NCBI GenBank assembly: GCA_015056495.1
Contig: SVGC01000007.1
Span: 1 to 64,000, forward strand
Length of the DNA: 64,000 nt
Direction of reading: 5' to 3'
From: Butyrivibrio sp.
GTDB lineage: Bacteria > Bacillota > Clostridia > Lachnospirales > Lachnospiraceae
Shown here: positions 8,642 to 18,160 of the stretch, piece after piece
How positions within the stretch are numbered: position 1 is the stretch's first letter
Layout: each line of letters opens with the position of its first letter
Program-made: the position numbers and the translations under genes
The notes under the pieces: generated by a model
Database searches by the model: none
What the model saw: the letters and a program-made list of their open reading frames with translations, nothing else
What the model was told of the DNA's origin: nothing

Positions 8642-10684
8642 CTAAATGAAATTCACAACCTTCTCATTCTTCTGTAGCCCCACACCTTCACTGACAGGAT
8701 ACCCAAGAGCAATCATCGCCCACACGATGTGATTATCCGGAATAGCATATTCATCAAGCAGTTCCTTTACCGGCGAAACTTCTCTTAGTGTCATCAGTGG
8801 ATTTAGCCACACACTCCCTATTCCAAGTGATGTCGCTGCCAGCATGATGTTTTCAGCAGCACAAGAAGCATCCTGGCAGCCATACTTGTTTCTAACATCG
8901 TTAGAAACAAGGATGATCGCTGTTGGATTTTCAAATCCATAAAAGTACACATTTTCTGCACTGGCAGCCATACTTGTTTTTTGCTTTAATTCTTCAATAT
9001 CGCTTTTCTTTGTCAGTACAGTAAATCTCCATGACTGCATATTATGTCCGCTTGGAGCATGATAGCCACACTTAACGAGCATTTCAATAACATCGCGTGA
9101 AATCACTTTATCACTGAATTTCCTGATACTCCTCCTTGATAGAATGTTCCTGATGACAGGATTCATTAGCTCTTCAGAATCCTTCTTGTCCCATAACATT
9201 CTTATAGCCTTATAGTCGACCTTCTGCATCCTGTTTCTAGGAAGCTTATCAATATATCTGAAGCACTGCGGAACTTTGTATCTTTCAACTCTCTGCACAA
9301 AAAACTGCTTAAGAGCATCCTCGTCGTATCCCGTTGCAGCCACGACAAACAACGCCGGAACCTGACCAAGGACCCCTTGGGGATCCTCGACACCGATACA
9401 GGCACACTCCAAAACTCCGGGACACTGCCCCGCTATATTTTCAACTTCGACAGGAGATACCTTCTCTCCGCCAACATTTATGATATTGTCAGCTCTTCCA
9501 AGCATAAACACATATCCGTCCTTCAGATATGCCATATCTCCTGTAAGAAGCCAGCCGTTCACCAGTGTCTTGTTGGTTTCCTCCTCGTTATCCCAATATC
9601 CCATCATCTGCATATCGCCTTTAAGGGCCATGCGCCCAGGGTGTTCGGGACTACTGTATATCTCATTTCCATTTTCATCAAGGATTTTTATATCAACCTT
9701 TCCGAAAAGTGGCTTTCCCAATGCTCCAATATACTCGTTATCCTTCACCACTTCCGACACATTGCAAAAGATAGCCCCACCGGACTCACTGCTTCCCCAG
9801 GTGTTATAGATTGTTACATCCGGGAGCAGCGCAGTGATGGTCTTTCTCTGCTGAATAGACAAGGATCCGGCACTAAACTCGATAAAGCGCATATGTCCCA
9901 ATACTTTGGCAAACATATCCTGCATCTGACCACGCATTACCTCATATGAAGCAGGAACGCAGGCCATACTATTGCAGCCGAATTTGGTTACATTATCTTC
10001 AACTGCTTTTGCAAAAGTAAAGCCGTTCTGCAACACCAGTGTGGCTCCTTGATAAAGAAATGCTCTGACTACTCTTAGAGCAAACGAGTGATTAAGAGGA
10101 AGAGGCATAAGCATAACATCACTATCCTTTATTCCAATTCCTGTAATCGTATTCTCAAGGATGTTTAGCACACCTTTATAACTCAACATCACACCCTTAG
10201 GCTTTCCGGTCGTTCCTGAAGTAAAAAGCATTTCTGCTAATTCTTCTTCATTCGGATCAATTTTATAATCCATTAAATTAAAAACTTTTCTATCACTTGC
10301 CTTTGTAAATAATTCCTTTATTGAAGCAACATTGCAACTGCCTGCATATTCCTTTAATTGTTTATCTGTCAAAAGAAGCTTGCTCTTAGATGCCATGTAT
10401 ATATCAAACATAGTCTCTGGAGTTGCATTCTTATCAAGAAAAACCGCAACGGCAAAAATCATATGGATGGCAAGGTAAATAACAATTGTTTCCGGCTTGG
10501 ATATGGCGCTAAAACAAACTCTATCTCCTCGCATCACCCCATGCTCTTTTAAAACCTGAGACACGGCCACAGCTTTATTTGCAAGCTGGATAAAACTTAG
10601 TCCTTCTCCTTTAAATATGACCGCCAACTTTTCGGGCTTTTCTCTAGATAAATCAATTACTCTATTAACAAGTGTATCAGTCAT
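8642..10684 (-). CDS. Acyl-adenylating ligase fused to a nitroreductase domain
   Basis: A 680-residue two-domain protein. Residues 1-500 are an AMP-forming acyl/aryl ligase: P-loop TSGTTGKPKG at 155-164, YNTWGSSESG at 293-302, TGD at 381-383, GRADNIINVGG at 396-406, and the C-terminal catalytic Lys488 in PRNRMQK. Residues about 510-680 are an FMN-dependent nitroreductase with RRSIRKF at 517-523 and APSGHNMQSWRF near 543-554. The 15-base gap to the upstream carrier-protein gene suggests that the ligase loads this carrier, as DltA loads DltC. The nitroreductase domain could oxidise or reduce the bound acyl group, much as flavin oxidase domains act on carrier-bound substrates. Soluble; substrate unknown. 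Confidence 0.85.
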   Translation of the reverse strand: MTDTLVNRVIDLSREKPEKLAVIFKGEGLSFIQLANKAVAVSQVLKEHGVMRGDRVCFSAISKPETIVIYLAIHMIFAVAVFLDKNATPETMFDIYMASKSKLLLTDKQLKEYAGSCNVASIKELFTKASDRKVFNLMDYKIDPNEEELAEMLFTSGTTGKPKGVMLSYKGVLNILENTITGIGIKDSDVMLMPLPLNHSFALRVVRAFLYQGATLVLQNGFTFAKAVEDNVTKFGCNSMACVPASYEVMRGQMQDMFAKVLGHMRFIEFSAGSLSIQQRKTITALLPDVTIYNTWGSSESGGAIFCNVSEVVKDNEYIGALGKPLFGKVDIKILDENGNEIYSSPEHPGRMALKGDMQMMGYWDNEEETNKTLVNGWLLTGDMAYLKDGYVFMLGRADNIINVGGEKVSPVEVENIAGQCPGVLECACIGVEDPQGVLGQVPALFVVAATGYDEDALKQFFVQRVERYKVPQCFRYIDKLPRNRMQKVDYKAIRMLWDKKDSEELMNPVIRNILSRRSIRKFSDKVISRDVIEMLVKCGYHAPSGHNMQSWRFTVLTKKSDIEELKQKTSMAASAENVYFYGFENPTAIILVSNDVRNKYGCQDASCAAENIMLAATSLGIGSVWLNPLMTLREVSPVKELLDEYAIPDNHIVWAMIALGYPVSEGVGLQKNEKVVNFI

Positions 10685-10699
10685 ACTATAGCCCCCAAC

Positions 10700-10927
10700 C
10701 TATTTTTGTAATTTTTCAACCATTTTTGCCATAGCTTCTACTGAGTTAAAATTATCTTCCACAATTTCTTCATATGGTATACTTATCCCAAATTCCATAG
10801 TCAAAAGAGCTATAATTCCTGTAATAGTTAATGAATCAAGGATTCCATCATCTATCAACGTATCAGATTCAGTGAAATCTATCTCGGGATACTCTTCCAA
10901 TAACAGCTTTAATACTCGCTCTCTCAT
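10700..10927 (-). CDS. Acyl/peptidyl carrier protein (paired with ligase-nitroreductase)
   Basis: A 75-residue acidic carrier protein with phosphopantetheine site Ser32 in DDGILDSLTITG. The short length and the GILDSL site resemble DltC-like D-alanyl carriers. It lies 15 bases upstream of the adenylation-nitroreductase gene, so it is the likely acceptor of that ligase. With the MBOAT and SGNH genes upstream, the four gene types match the Dlt layout (ligase, carrier, MBOAT, SGNH). The acyl group need not be D-alanine. Confidence 0.85.
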   Translation of the reverse strand: MRERVLKLLLEEYPEIDFTESDTLIDDGILDSLTITGIIALLTMEFGISIPYEEIVEDNFNSVEAMAKMVEKLQK

Positions 10928-10967
10928 CGTTCCATCATCCTTCCTATAGCATCAAATAAATATGTAT

Positions 10968-12119
10968 TTATTTAGCATGCAATAATAATCCTGCCTTTTC
11001 CATTTCCTTAAGAGATTTCTCATATCCACTATTGTCACGTTGTTCTCCTTGAACCCACTTGCAAAAATCGTTTAAACCTTCTTCTAGTGGAACATTAGCT
11101 GTAAATCCAAGAATATTCTTAGCCTTTTCTATATCTGCCTTATTATGTGCAATATCTCCTAATCGAAAGTCCCCGCTTATATTTATTTCACTAGTACTCT
11201 CATAACTTTTCTTCAAAATTTCTGCTATTTCAATAACACTTGTATTTACCCCACTTCCAAGATTTATAATCTCACCATTACTTTCCGGAACATCAAGTGA
11301 TTTAATAACAGCATCTGCAACATCCATAACGTTGATAAAATCTCTACTTTCTTTCCCATCTTCAAAAATGTTAACTGGTTTGTTTTCCAGCATAAGTGTT
11401 GAAAAAACTGATAAAATTCCTGTGTAGGGATTCTTAAGTGATTGCCCAACTCCATACACATTTTGGAAACGAAAAATAGTATAATCTATACCTAATGCTG
11501 GACACATTGTCTGCAGCATCATCTCCTGAGAAAGTTTTGTGAATGCATAAAGAGAACTCGGCCTACAAACACTATCTTCTGTAGTAGGCACTAATTTCAG
11601 CCTTTCACCGCAAGTGGCGCAATATAATGCAAAATCTTTAGCTAGCATTCTTCCCCGGTCTCTAGCCTTGGGATATACTACCCCACAATTAGGGCATTCA
11701 TACTTTCCTTCTCCATAAACAGACCTTGAAGAAGAAAGCACAATCTTCTTTACCTCACACTCTTTACCTAGAGAGGAAATGACCTGAAGAAGATTGGAGG
11801 TACCCATGATATTCGTATTATTATAGTTATTAATCTGATACATGGATTGCCCAGTACCCGTTTCAGCTGCAAGGTGGATAATGTAATCTGCATTTTTTAC
11901 AGCAGAATACATTACTTCGTAATCACATACATCGCCTTTAATAAAATGGCACTTATCTTTAATTGTGTTATACAAATATGATTGCTCATAATCATTGCCA
12001 TGTATCTGAGGGGACATAATATCCAAAACAGTAATTTGGTTATTCTTATTATTAGATAATTTTTTTACAATCTCTGTTCCAATAAACCCAGCTCCACCAG
12101 TAACCAAGATTCTTCTCAT
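10968..12119 (-). CDS. NAD-dependent SDR sugar epimerase/dehydratase with inserted Cys4 motif
   Basis: A 383-residue extended short-chain dehydrogenase. The nucleotide-binding GGAGFIG is at 8-14, the active-site SSSRS at 129-133 and YAFTK (Tyr191, Lys195) match UDP-galactose 4-epimerase and related enzymes. Between the Ser motif and the Tyr motif sits an insertion with CPNC at 142-145 and CATC at 167-170, a four-cysteine pattern that looks like a small zinc ribbon. Such an insertion is not part of the standard GalE fold. The enzyme probably makes a nucleotide sugar for the surface polysaccharide; the exact reaction cannot be read from sequence. Confidence 0.85.
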   Translation of the reverse strand: MRRILVTGGAGFIGTEIVKKLSNNKNNQITVLDIMSPQIHGNDYEQSYLYNTIKDKCHFIKGDVCDYEVMYSAVKNADYIIHLAAETGTGQSMYQINNYNNTNIMGTSNLLQVISSLGKECEVKKIVLSSSRSVYGEGKYECPNCGVVYPKARDRGRMLAKDFALYCATCGERLKLVPTTEDSVCRPSSLYAFTKLSQEMMLQTMCPALGIDYTIFRFQNVYGVGQSLKNPYTGILSVFSTLMLENKPVNIFEDGKESRDFINVMDVADAVIKSLDVPESNGEIINLGSGVNTSVIEIAEILKKSYESTSEINISGDFRLGDIAHNKADIEKAKNILGFTANVPLEEGLNDFCKWVQGEQRDNSGYEKSLKEMEKAGLLLHAK

Positions 12120-12154
12120 AATTTAATATCATCTCCTTTTGTTTTATATGATCT

Positions 12155-13612
12155 CTAAAAATTAAAATATATGAATGGATTATATGATCCGTTCAAAATA
12201 AATGACATTGCGCATATAAACATCAAAAAGTAAACAAGTGGTTCTAAATACTCCAATATGCTTTTCCCAAATGAAGAAGCCATAATCTTCCCTCGCATAA
12301 AAGGTACGGTTGGAGCAGAAAACACTGCACCAAGAAGAATTAAAATAAAGTGCGACTGCCACATTATTACACCAAGCGGATCCGCTACTCCATATCGAAT
12401 AGACAATAAAGCACTAATATAATTTATAAACTCTGATAAACTATTAGTCTTAACCATAACTCTGGCCAAAATTAAGATAGTAAACACATAGAAATACTGA
12501 ACAATATGAGGTTTCTTTTCTAAACTTTTACCCCAAAAAACGTTTTCACCTATGATGATTAAACTGTAGTAAACCCCCCAAATTATGTAATTCCACGAAG
12601 CACCATGCCATATTCCCGTAGCCATCCATGTTATTAATAAAGGAATAATTACGGATGTCTTCTTTACAGCATTTCTTCCAAATCGTTTTTTTATTACTTG
12701 ATTAGTATTGGCAAGCCATTTGGAGGTCAATACAGGATAATATACATATTCCTTAAACCAAGCCCCCAAAGAAATATGCCATCTTCTCCAGTATTCTCTA
12801 ATACTTTTTGACACGTAAGGATAATTGAAGTTTTCAAGAAATTCAAATCCAAACATTTTGCCTAGTCCTATAGCCATGTCCGAATAGCCAGAGAAGTCAT
12901 AATAAATTTGAAATGTATAGCATATAATTCCAATCCATGCCGTTATAAGTGATAGTGTTGTTCCCTTCGTAAATACTCTATCTGAAATAACAGCAAATTC
13001 ATTGGCTAATATTGATTTCTTAACCAATCCGATAATAAAGCGCTTTACACCATCAGAAAACATTTCAAGACTTTCCTTACGCTCACGCAACTGCTTTTCT
13101 ATAGTACCGTACATTACAATAGGTCCCGCAACCAATTGTGGAAAAAAAGCAATATACAAAGCAAGGTCAAGCAAAGATGTCTGTACCTTGCACTTCTTTC
13201 TGTAAACATCTATTACATATGACAGTGCCTGAAATGTAAAAAAAGAGATTCCTATAGGAAGCGAAATACTGATTATGGGCACATTAGGTATAACTTTGTT
13301 TAAATTTTCTAGAACAAATGAGAGATATTTAAAAACGAATAATAATCCAATATTCCAAACTATCGCTACTATCAGCACTTCACGAGGTTTTTCATTCTTC
13401 TCATGCTTAAACGCTATAATTATGGCTAAAGTATAATTAACCAATATAGATATCACCATAAGGATGGCAAATCTAGGCTCACCCCAGGCATAGAACAAGA
13501 GACTCATTACAAGCAGAAATGCATTTTTATATTTACGCTGCTTCAACAAATAATAACCAACAAGACATATCGGCAAAAACATCAGCATAAAAACCGATGA
13601 CGAAAAAACCAT
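12155..13612 (-). CDS. MBOAT O-acyltransferase (AlgI/DltB-like), copy 1
   Basis: A 485-residue multi-pass membrane protein starting with the family's MVFSSSVFML-type N-terminus. It carries YWRRWHISLG (His279) and the catalytic-type His336 in GIWHGASWNYIIWG. MBOAT proteins of the AlgI/DltB/PatA class pass acyl groups across or at the membrane to an SGNH partner that acylates an extracellular polymer. Its start overlaps the stop of the SGNH gene 13612-15048 by one base, so these two form a translationally coupled pair. The second MBOAT gene (15069-16565) is a close paralogue with the same partner arrangement. Confidence 0.9.
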   Translation of the reverse strand: MVFSSSVFMLMFLPICLVGYYLLKQRKYKNAFLLVMSLLFYAWGEPRFAILMVISILVNYTLAIIIAFKHEKNEKPREVLIVAIVWNIGLLFVFKYLSFVLENLNKVIPNVPIISISLPIGISFFTFQALSYVIDVYRKKCKVQTSLLDLALYIAFFPQLVAGPIVMYGTIEKQLRERKESLEMFSDGVKRFIIGLVKKSILANEFAVISDRVFTKGTTLSLITAWIGIICYTFQIYYDFSGYSDMAIGLGKMFGFEFLENFNYPYVSKSIREYWRRWHISLGAWFKEYVYYPVLTSKWLANTNQVIKKRFGRNAVKKTSVIIPLLITWMATGIWHGASWNYIIWGVYYSLIIIGENVFWGKSLEKKPHIVQYFYVFTILILARVMVKTNSLSEFINYISALLSIRYGVADPLGVIMWQSHFILILLGAVFSAPTVPFMRGKIMASSFGKSILEYLEPLVYFLMFICAMSFILNGSYNPFIYFNF

Positions 13613-15048
13613 TAAGAAGACTCCTCCCCATTTTTTAAAGTCATTACCTCTTTAGGGTTATCATAATATTTAACTCCTTCTTGTATTACACCGACAGAAT
13701 ATGTTCCGTCTCCTCTAAAAAAGTCCATTATTGGAACAACAAAATCATAATTATCCCCAGATTCAATATTTTCCCCATCCTTTATAAAATATCTCATTCC
13801 GGTATCTTTCCCATCTTTATATAGGACTAATCTTACCTGATTTTTTTCATTCCATACTCCTTCCCCAACATTTTTTACTGTAACTACTAAATTAGAATTC
13901 GTACTATCGGCATGCGTGCTTATAATATCAGCTTTACCATTGGGATAAGTATATCGTGAAAATTCCGCATTCATATAATGTGACCCTCCATTTATGACTA
14001 GCACTTTATCATAATCTCCTGTTAACAACGCTGTTACGCCGCCATATCTTGGATCTAAAAAAGTCAGTTTATCACAAAATAAAGATAGATATGCTGCAAC
14101 TTGAAACCCTTGCGAAGTGCCTATAACTAGTACATTCATGTCATTATCAACAAGTTTGTTATCACAAGATACTAACCCTTCTCCATAGTCAAGATAATCA
14201 GTTATATAGTAGCAATAACAATTACCATCATAAGGACTCATTTTAGACATAATAGTGTCAGTATATCCACCTTCAAGCGAATTATACTGATATTCCCTTT
14301 TTCCATAAGAAAACCACGTTTCATATTTTGGTATATATCTAACAAATGTATCTAATTTGACATTATATTTACCAATCAATCGTCCACTACTTCCACAAAA
14401 GCTATTATAAACGACTTCATAATTATCTAAATTCATCTTATATTCATCATATATTCCATACTTTTTTGTAAGATATTCAACTATCTTCCATGCCGATTCC
14501 GTAGTAATATGTCCATCTGTCCTATAGAAGTAATCATTATAACTTGCTTTTGGAATTATATTTGTTAACGAAATGGTTTCAATTCCTAAATCTGATAATG
14601 CATTCACTACCTCCGTACAGCACCCATCATACCATGCATTTCTTACCGGAATATCAATATATAAAAGATCAATACCCCTTTTCTTTGTTTCAGAAGAAAG
14701 AATTTCCATCTCGCTTATAAATGGTTCTGTTTGCAGGTTTTCTTCCGTATAAGACTCCTTTCCTACTAAATATGAACCTTTTTTTAGGACGATATCAAAA
14801 TCTCCGATTATCTTTAGATTTAAGGCTTTGCATACTATACCATAAACATCCCATATGCAATGTTTCAAATTAACGTTAAGCCCATCGTTTATCAAAGTTT
14901 CCATACCTTGATTTACACTTTTGACTTCCGACAACGTATTACTTTCAGTATATGCAGTTTTGAAAGCAATAGTCAGCGATTTAATGTTAAATATAGATAA
15001 TGAGTACAAAGCTAATATAAAAAAAACAGTTATTAAATATTTTTTCAC
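13612..15048 (-). CDS. AlgX/DHHW-like SGNH acyltransferase partner, copy 1, with Ig-like tail
   Basis: A 478-residue extracytoplasmic protein with one N-terminal membrane anchor (about 5-30). It shows the SGNH-type catalytic pair of the AlgJ/AlgX class: Asp/His in RTDGH at 176-180 and a serine in VIGTSQGF near 308-315. Here the usual GDS is GTS, so Ser312 would be the nucleophile. The C-terminal 90 residues form an Ig-like domain (NVGEGVWN, VRLVLYKDGKDTG) that is shared with the second SGNH gene. It probably takes an acyl group delivered by the coupled MBOAT protein and places it on the exported polysaccharide. Substrate unknown. Confidence 0.75.
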   Translation of the reverse strand: MKKYLITVFFILALYSLSIFNIKSLTIAFKTAYTESNTLSEVKSVNQGMETLINDGLNVNLKHCIWDVYGIVCKALNLKIIGDFDIVLKKGSYLVGKESYTEENLQTEPFISEMEILSSETKKRGIDLLYIDIPVRNAWYDGCCTEVVNALSDLGIETISLTNIIPKASYNDYFYRTDGHITTESAWKIVEYLTKKYGIYDEYKMNLDNYEVVYNSFCGSSGRLIGKYNVKLDTFVRYIPKYETWFSYGKREYQYNSLEGGYTDTIMSKMSPYDGNCYCYYITDYLDYGEGLVSCDNKLVDNDMNVLVIGTSQGFQVAAYLSLFCDKLTFLDPRYGGVTALLTGDYDKVLVINGGSHYMNAEFSRYTYPNGKADIISTHADSTNSNLVVTVKNVGEGVWNEKNQVRLVLYKDGKDTGMRYFIKDGENIESGDNYDFVVPIMDFFRGDGTYSVGVIQEGVKYYDNPKEVMTLKNGEESS

Positions 15049-15068
15049 TTAAACCCTCTCTAAAAGAA

Positions 15069-16565
15069 CTAGAAATTAAAATATATAAATGGGTTATATG
15101 TACTAGTCACTGTGTATGACACTGCAACTATAAAAAGTGCAATATATATAAGCTGTGACACAACATTCAAGCATGAAATAACATTATACCTGTACAATTT
15201 TTTCCTTACTTGTGTCGATAATGCTTGAATAATTGGCGTGCATAAGATAATACATAAAGGAAGAAGAATTCTATATTCTCTTAGTACTCTTACAGTCTGA
15301 ATATCTAATATGCTATTCCCATATCCGCCAAACATTGCTTTTATGCTATATAGAGCATCATGAACGCTAGATGATTTAAATAATAATTGGCCAAAACAGA
15401 CTACAAACAATGTATATAGATGTTTCAACACAGATTGGAATACTGTGTCATTTACCTTTTTCTTTATTTTGAGTCGTTTTCGACGCCTTTTCTGATATGA
15501 CTCTATCTGTCGTTCCAGTGCAATGAATGCAAAATAATATAATCCATATAAAATATAGTTCCACCCCGCACCATGCCATATGCCTGCAAATATCCAAGTA
15601 ATAAACAAAGCCGTTAAATCAGCCCCTGCCAAGCCAATCTTGTTTTTAGTTATGATATTCTTTTTATCTATCACGGATCTAAATACCGGAGTATAAAGGT
15701 AATCGCGTAGCCACTGCCCCAATGATATATGCCACCTACTCCAGTATTCAACTATCGATTTAGAAATGTATGGATAATTGAAGTTTTCTTCAAAAGAAAA
15801 GCCAAACATCTTGCCAAGGCCAATTGCCATGTCAGAATAACCAGAAAAGTCAAAATATAATTGCAAGCAATATGCAATTACCCCCATCCATGCCATCAAA
15901 ATAGTACGCTGTTCATATTGCATAGCAAATACTGTATCGGATAAAGTAGCAATCATGTTTGATAAAATTATTTTTTTACTTAGACCTACTACAAACCTTT
16001 TAACGCCTTCTGCAAATAGTTCCCGTGTTGACGCCCTATTGTTGATTTGTTCCTCTATTGAGTTATATCGTACAATAGGTCCTGCTATAAGCTGCGGAAA
16101 GAAGGCTATATATAATGCGAGATTCAAAATATTTTTCTGTTCTTTAACCTTTCCGAAAGCAACATCAAGTACATATGATATTGCCTGAAATGTAAAAAAA
16201 CTAATACCAATAGGTAATGCAATCCCTGGAATCATCAGTCTGGCACCAGTAATTGTGTTTATGCTACCAATTGCAAAGTTCAAATATTTGAATACAAACA
16301 ATACTCCCAAATTATATACAAGCATCAGAACAACAAATATATTCTTAATTGGACTATTCATGTTTTTGCTTATAAAAATAGCAAACCAATAATTTAAAAA
16401 AATTGAAATTATTAAAACCAATACAAATTGTGGCTCACCCCATGCATAAAACAGAAGGCTCATTATCAAAAGAAATACATTCTGATATTTAGGATTTATT
16501 AGATAATAACCTGTAAGACATATCGGTAAAAATAAAAAAATAAATATTGTAGAAGAAAAAACCAT
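15069..16565 (-). CDS. MBOAT O-acyltransferase (AlgI/DltB-like), copy 2
   Basis: A 498-residue multi-pass membrane protein, clearly paralogous to the other MBOAT in this cluster: shared MVFSSxxF start, SLPIGISFFTFQA-type region, EYWSRWHISLGQW and GIWHGAGWNYILYG with the conserved histidine. It lies 12 bases downstream of the second SGNH gene. It likely forms a separate MBOAT/SGNH acylation unit, so the cluster would carry two parallel acyl-transfer routes. Which of the two carrier proteins feeds it cannot be decided from sequence. Confidence 0.9.
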   Translation of the reverse strand: MVFSSTIFIFLFLPICLTGYYLINPKYQNVFLLIMSLLFYAWGEPQFVLVLIISIFLNYWFAIFISKNMNSPIKNIFVVLMLVYNLGVLFVFKYLNFAIGSINTITGARLMIPGIALPIGISFFTFQAISYVLDVAFGKVKEQKNILNLALYIAFFPQLIAGPIVRYNSIEEQINNRASTRELFAEGVKRFVVGLSKKIILSNMIATLSDTVFAMQYEQRTILMAWMGVIAYCLQLYFDFSGYSDMAIGLGKMFGFSFEENFNYPYISKSIVEYWSRWHISLGQWLRDYLYTPVFRSVIDKKNIITKNKIGLAGADLTALFITWIFAGIWHGAGWNYILYGLYYFAFIALERQIESYQKRRRKRLKIKKKVNDTVFQSVLKHLYTLFVVCFGQLLFKSSSVHDALYSIKAMFGGYGNSILDIQTVRVLREYRILLPLCIILCTPIIQALSTQVRKKLYRYNVISCLNVVSQLIYIALFIVAVSYTVTSTYNPFIYFNF

Positions 16566-16577
16566 AATATTTGCCCC

Positions 16578-18125
16578 TTAGTAATTAAGCTTCCTCATTT
16601 CCCCAAAATAAGTTATTCCTTCCTGCATAAGTGTACTAGATATATCCTCTGAATCTAAGTCCTGCAGGCGACTAAGGTTGTCACCACTTATTACAAAAGT
16701 GTAGGAATCTCCCTGCTTTATTTCCGCGTCATATTTAATATATGCTCTTATTCCAGTATCACGACCATCTGCAAATATTCCAAGACGTACCTGTTTCCCT
16801 CGTGTCCAAGTGTCAGTCCCATTATTAATATAAGTAATCTCGACATTATCTCCCATAGTAATGGCGTCTAAGTAATTACTAGACACAAAACTGCCAAACG
16901 GATTCTGCATCGGTTCATATAATAGTTTTGAGTAAGTCTCATAGTTATTAAGAAAACTATTTGTAAAACGTTCTCCGCAATCGCATAAAACTAAATCTGC
17001 TCCAACATTTAAAACAAAATCTTCATCAATACGATGTGACCACACAAAAATAAATGTCTTGTATTTCTCTGCGAACAATTGTGGAAGATTCCAACCTGCA
17101 AACATCGAATCTCCAAACATAACTACTGTCCTCTGATCCACCTCCGGTGAATCATTAGTAAAAACGTGTAAAGTTTCTTGTTCTAGATTATATCCGTCAT
17201 TCTGATATTCATTGATGATACTTTCATAGTAATCACCTTCTGTAAGTTCAACTGCTCTTGCATTGTCTATCTCAAGATCTTGCATATTCTCAATTCCAAG
17301 CAGATCCTCATCTCCCATCATTTTTCCAAACTCCCCTTGGTGGGATGTGTCATACCATCTAACACTTATATCCGGAACCGAATCATCTAAAAGTCCCATT
17401 TCTTTTAATTCGCCAATTATATAATTGAATCCAACGTAAGCTCCCTTTGGATTCCAATGAGTGTCCGTTTTAAAATATAACTGTTCAGTATTCTTATTAT
17501 CTACAAGGACTGTTTTTAAATTTATAGCATTAACATCGGTGTTTTGTATTAGTGAATCATATATCATATCATCCGGTGTATCTATTATTCCAAGTTCTTC
17601 ATGATACATCTCCGGATAAACAGAAATCTTACTTGGTGGTAAAATAAGAACATACTTAACCCCCATTTTCTCCAACCGATCCGTTATCTGCGTTTGAAGT
17701 GTATCAATATCATAAAGATTTTCTTCCGAAAGCGGATATGTCCCCTCTGCTATTTCTAAGTTGTTATTGTTGTTGTAAAAAAACCAGCCCTCTCTGCCTA
17801 CCTTCACCTGATTACTGGCTGATATACTAAATAGTTTCCACAAAACATTTGCATGAATTCTGACCCATGTATCTCGCAATCCAATATTGTCATCTATCCA
17901 TTCCTCTAACCCATCTTGAAATATATTGCCATTATATTTTCCCGAAGCATCATACATTTCAGGAAACGATGCTAAATATCTGTTTTCAAGCATCGATATT
18001 TTCCCTGGTACTTTATTTATTAAAATGATAGGCAAGAACATCACAATAAGAAAACCATATATTATGATGAACTTATCCTTCCAACACCCCCAAAATTTCT
18101 TGATGATACGCTTCAAACTTGCCAT
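16578..18125 (-). CDS. AlgX/DHHW-like SGNH acyltransferase partner, copy 2, with Ig-like tail
   Basis: A 515-residue protein with a short basic cytoplasmic start, one membrane anchor (about 19-38) and an extracellular body. It has the DHHW-type MLENRYLASFPE motif after the anchor, the catalytic DTHW at 221-224 and the nucleophile block VMFGDSMFAGW with GDS at 338-340. The C-terminal Ig-like domain (NGTDTWT, VRLGIFADGRDTG) matches that of the first SGNH gene. It pairs with the MBOAT gene that follows it. The intact GDS and DTHW make it the more canonical of the two copies. Confidence 0.8.
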   Translation of the reverse strand: MASLKRIIKKFWGCWKDKFIIIYGFLIVMFLPIILINKVPGKISMLENRYLASFPEMYDASGKYNGNIFQDGLEEWIDDNIGLRDTWVRIHANVLWKLFSISASNQVKVGREGWFFYNNNNNLEIAEGTYPLSEENLYDIDTLQTQITDRLEKMGVKYVLILPPSKISVYPEMYHEELGIIDTPDDMIYDSLIQNTDVNAINLKTVLVDNKNTEQLYFKTDTHWNPKGAYVGFNYIIGELKEMGLLDDSVPDISVRWYDTSHQGEFGKMMGDEDLLGIENMQDLEIDNARAVELTEGDYYESIINEYQNDGYNLEQETLHVFTNDSPEVDQRTVVMFGDSMFAGWNLPQLFAEKYKTFIFVWSHRIDEDFVLNVGADLVLCDCGERFTNSFLNNYETYSKLLYEPMQNPFGSFVSSNYLDAITMGDNVEITYINNGTDTWTRGKQVRLGIFADGRDTGIRAYIKYDAEIKQGDSYTFVISGDNLSRLQDLDSEDISSTLMQEGITYFGEMRKLNY

Positions 18126-18160
18126 TAATACTAGTTACCCCCCTATAATCAAAGTAAAAA

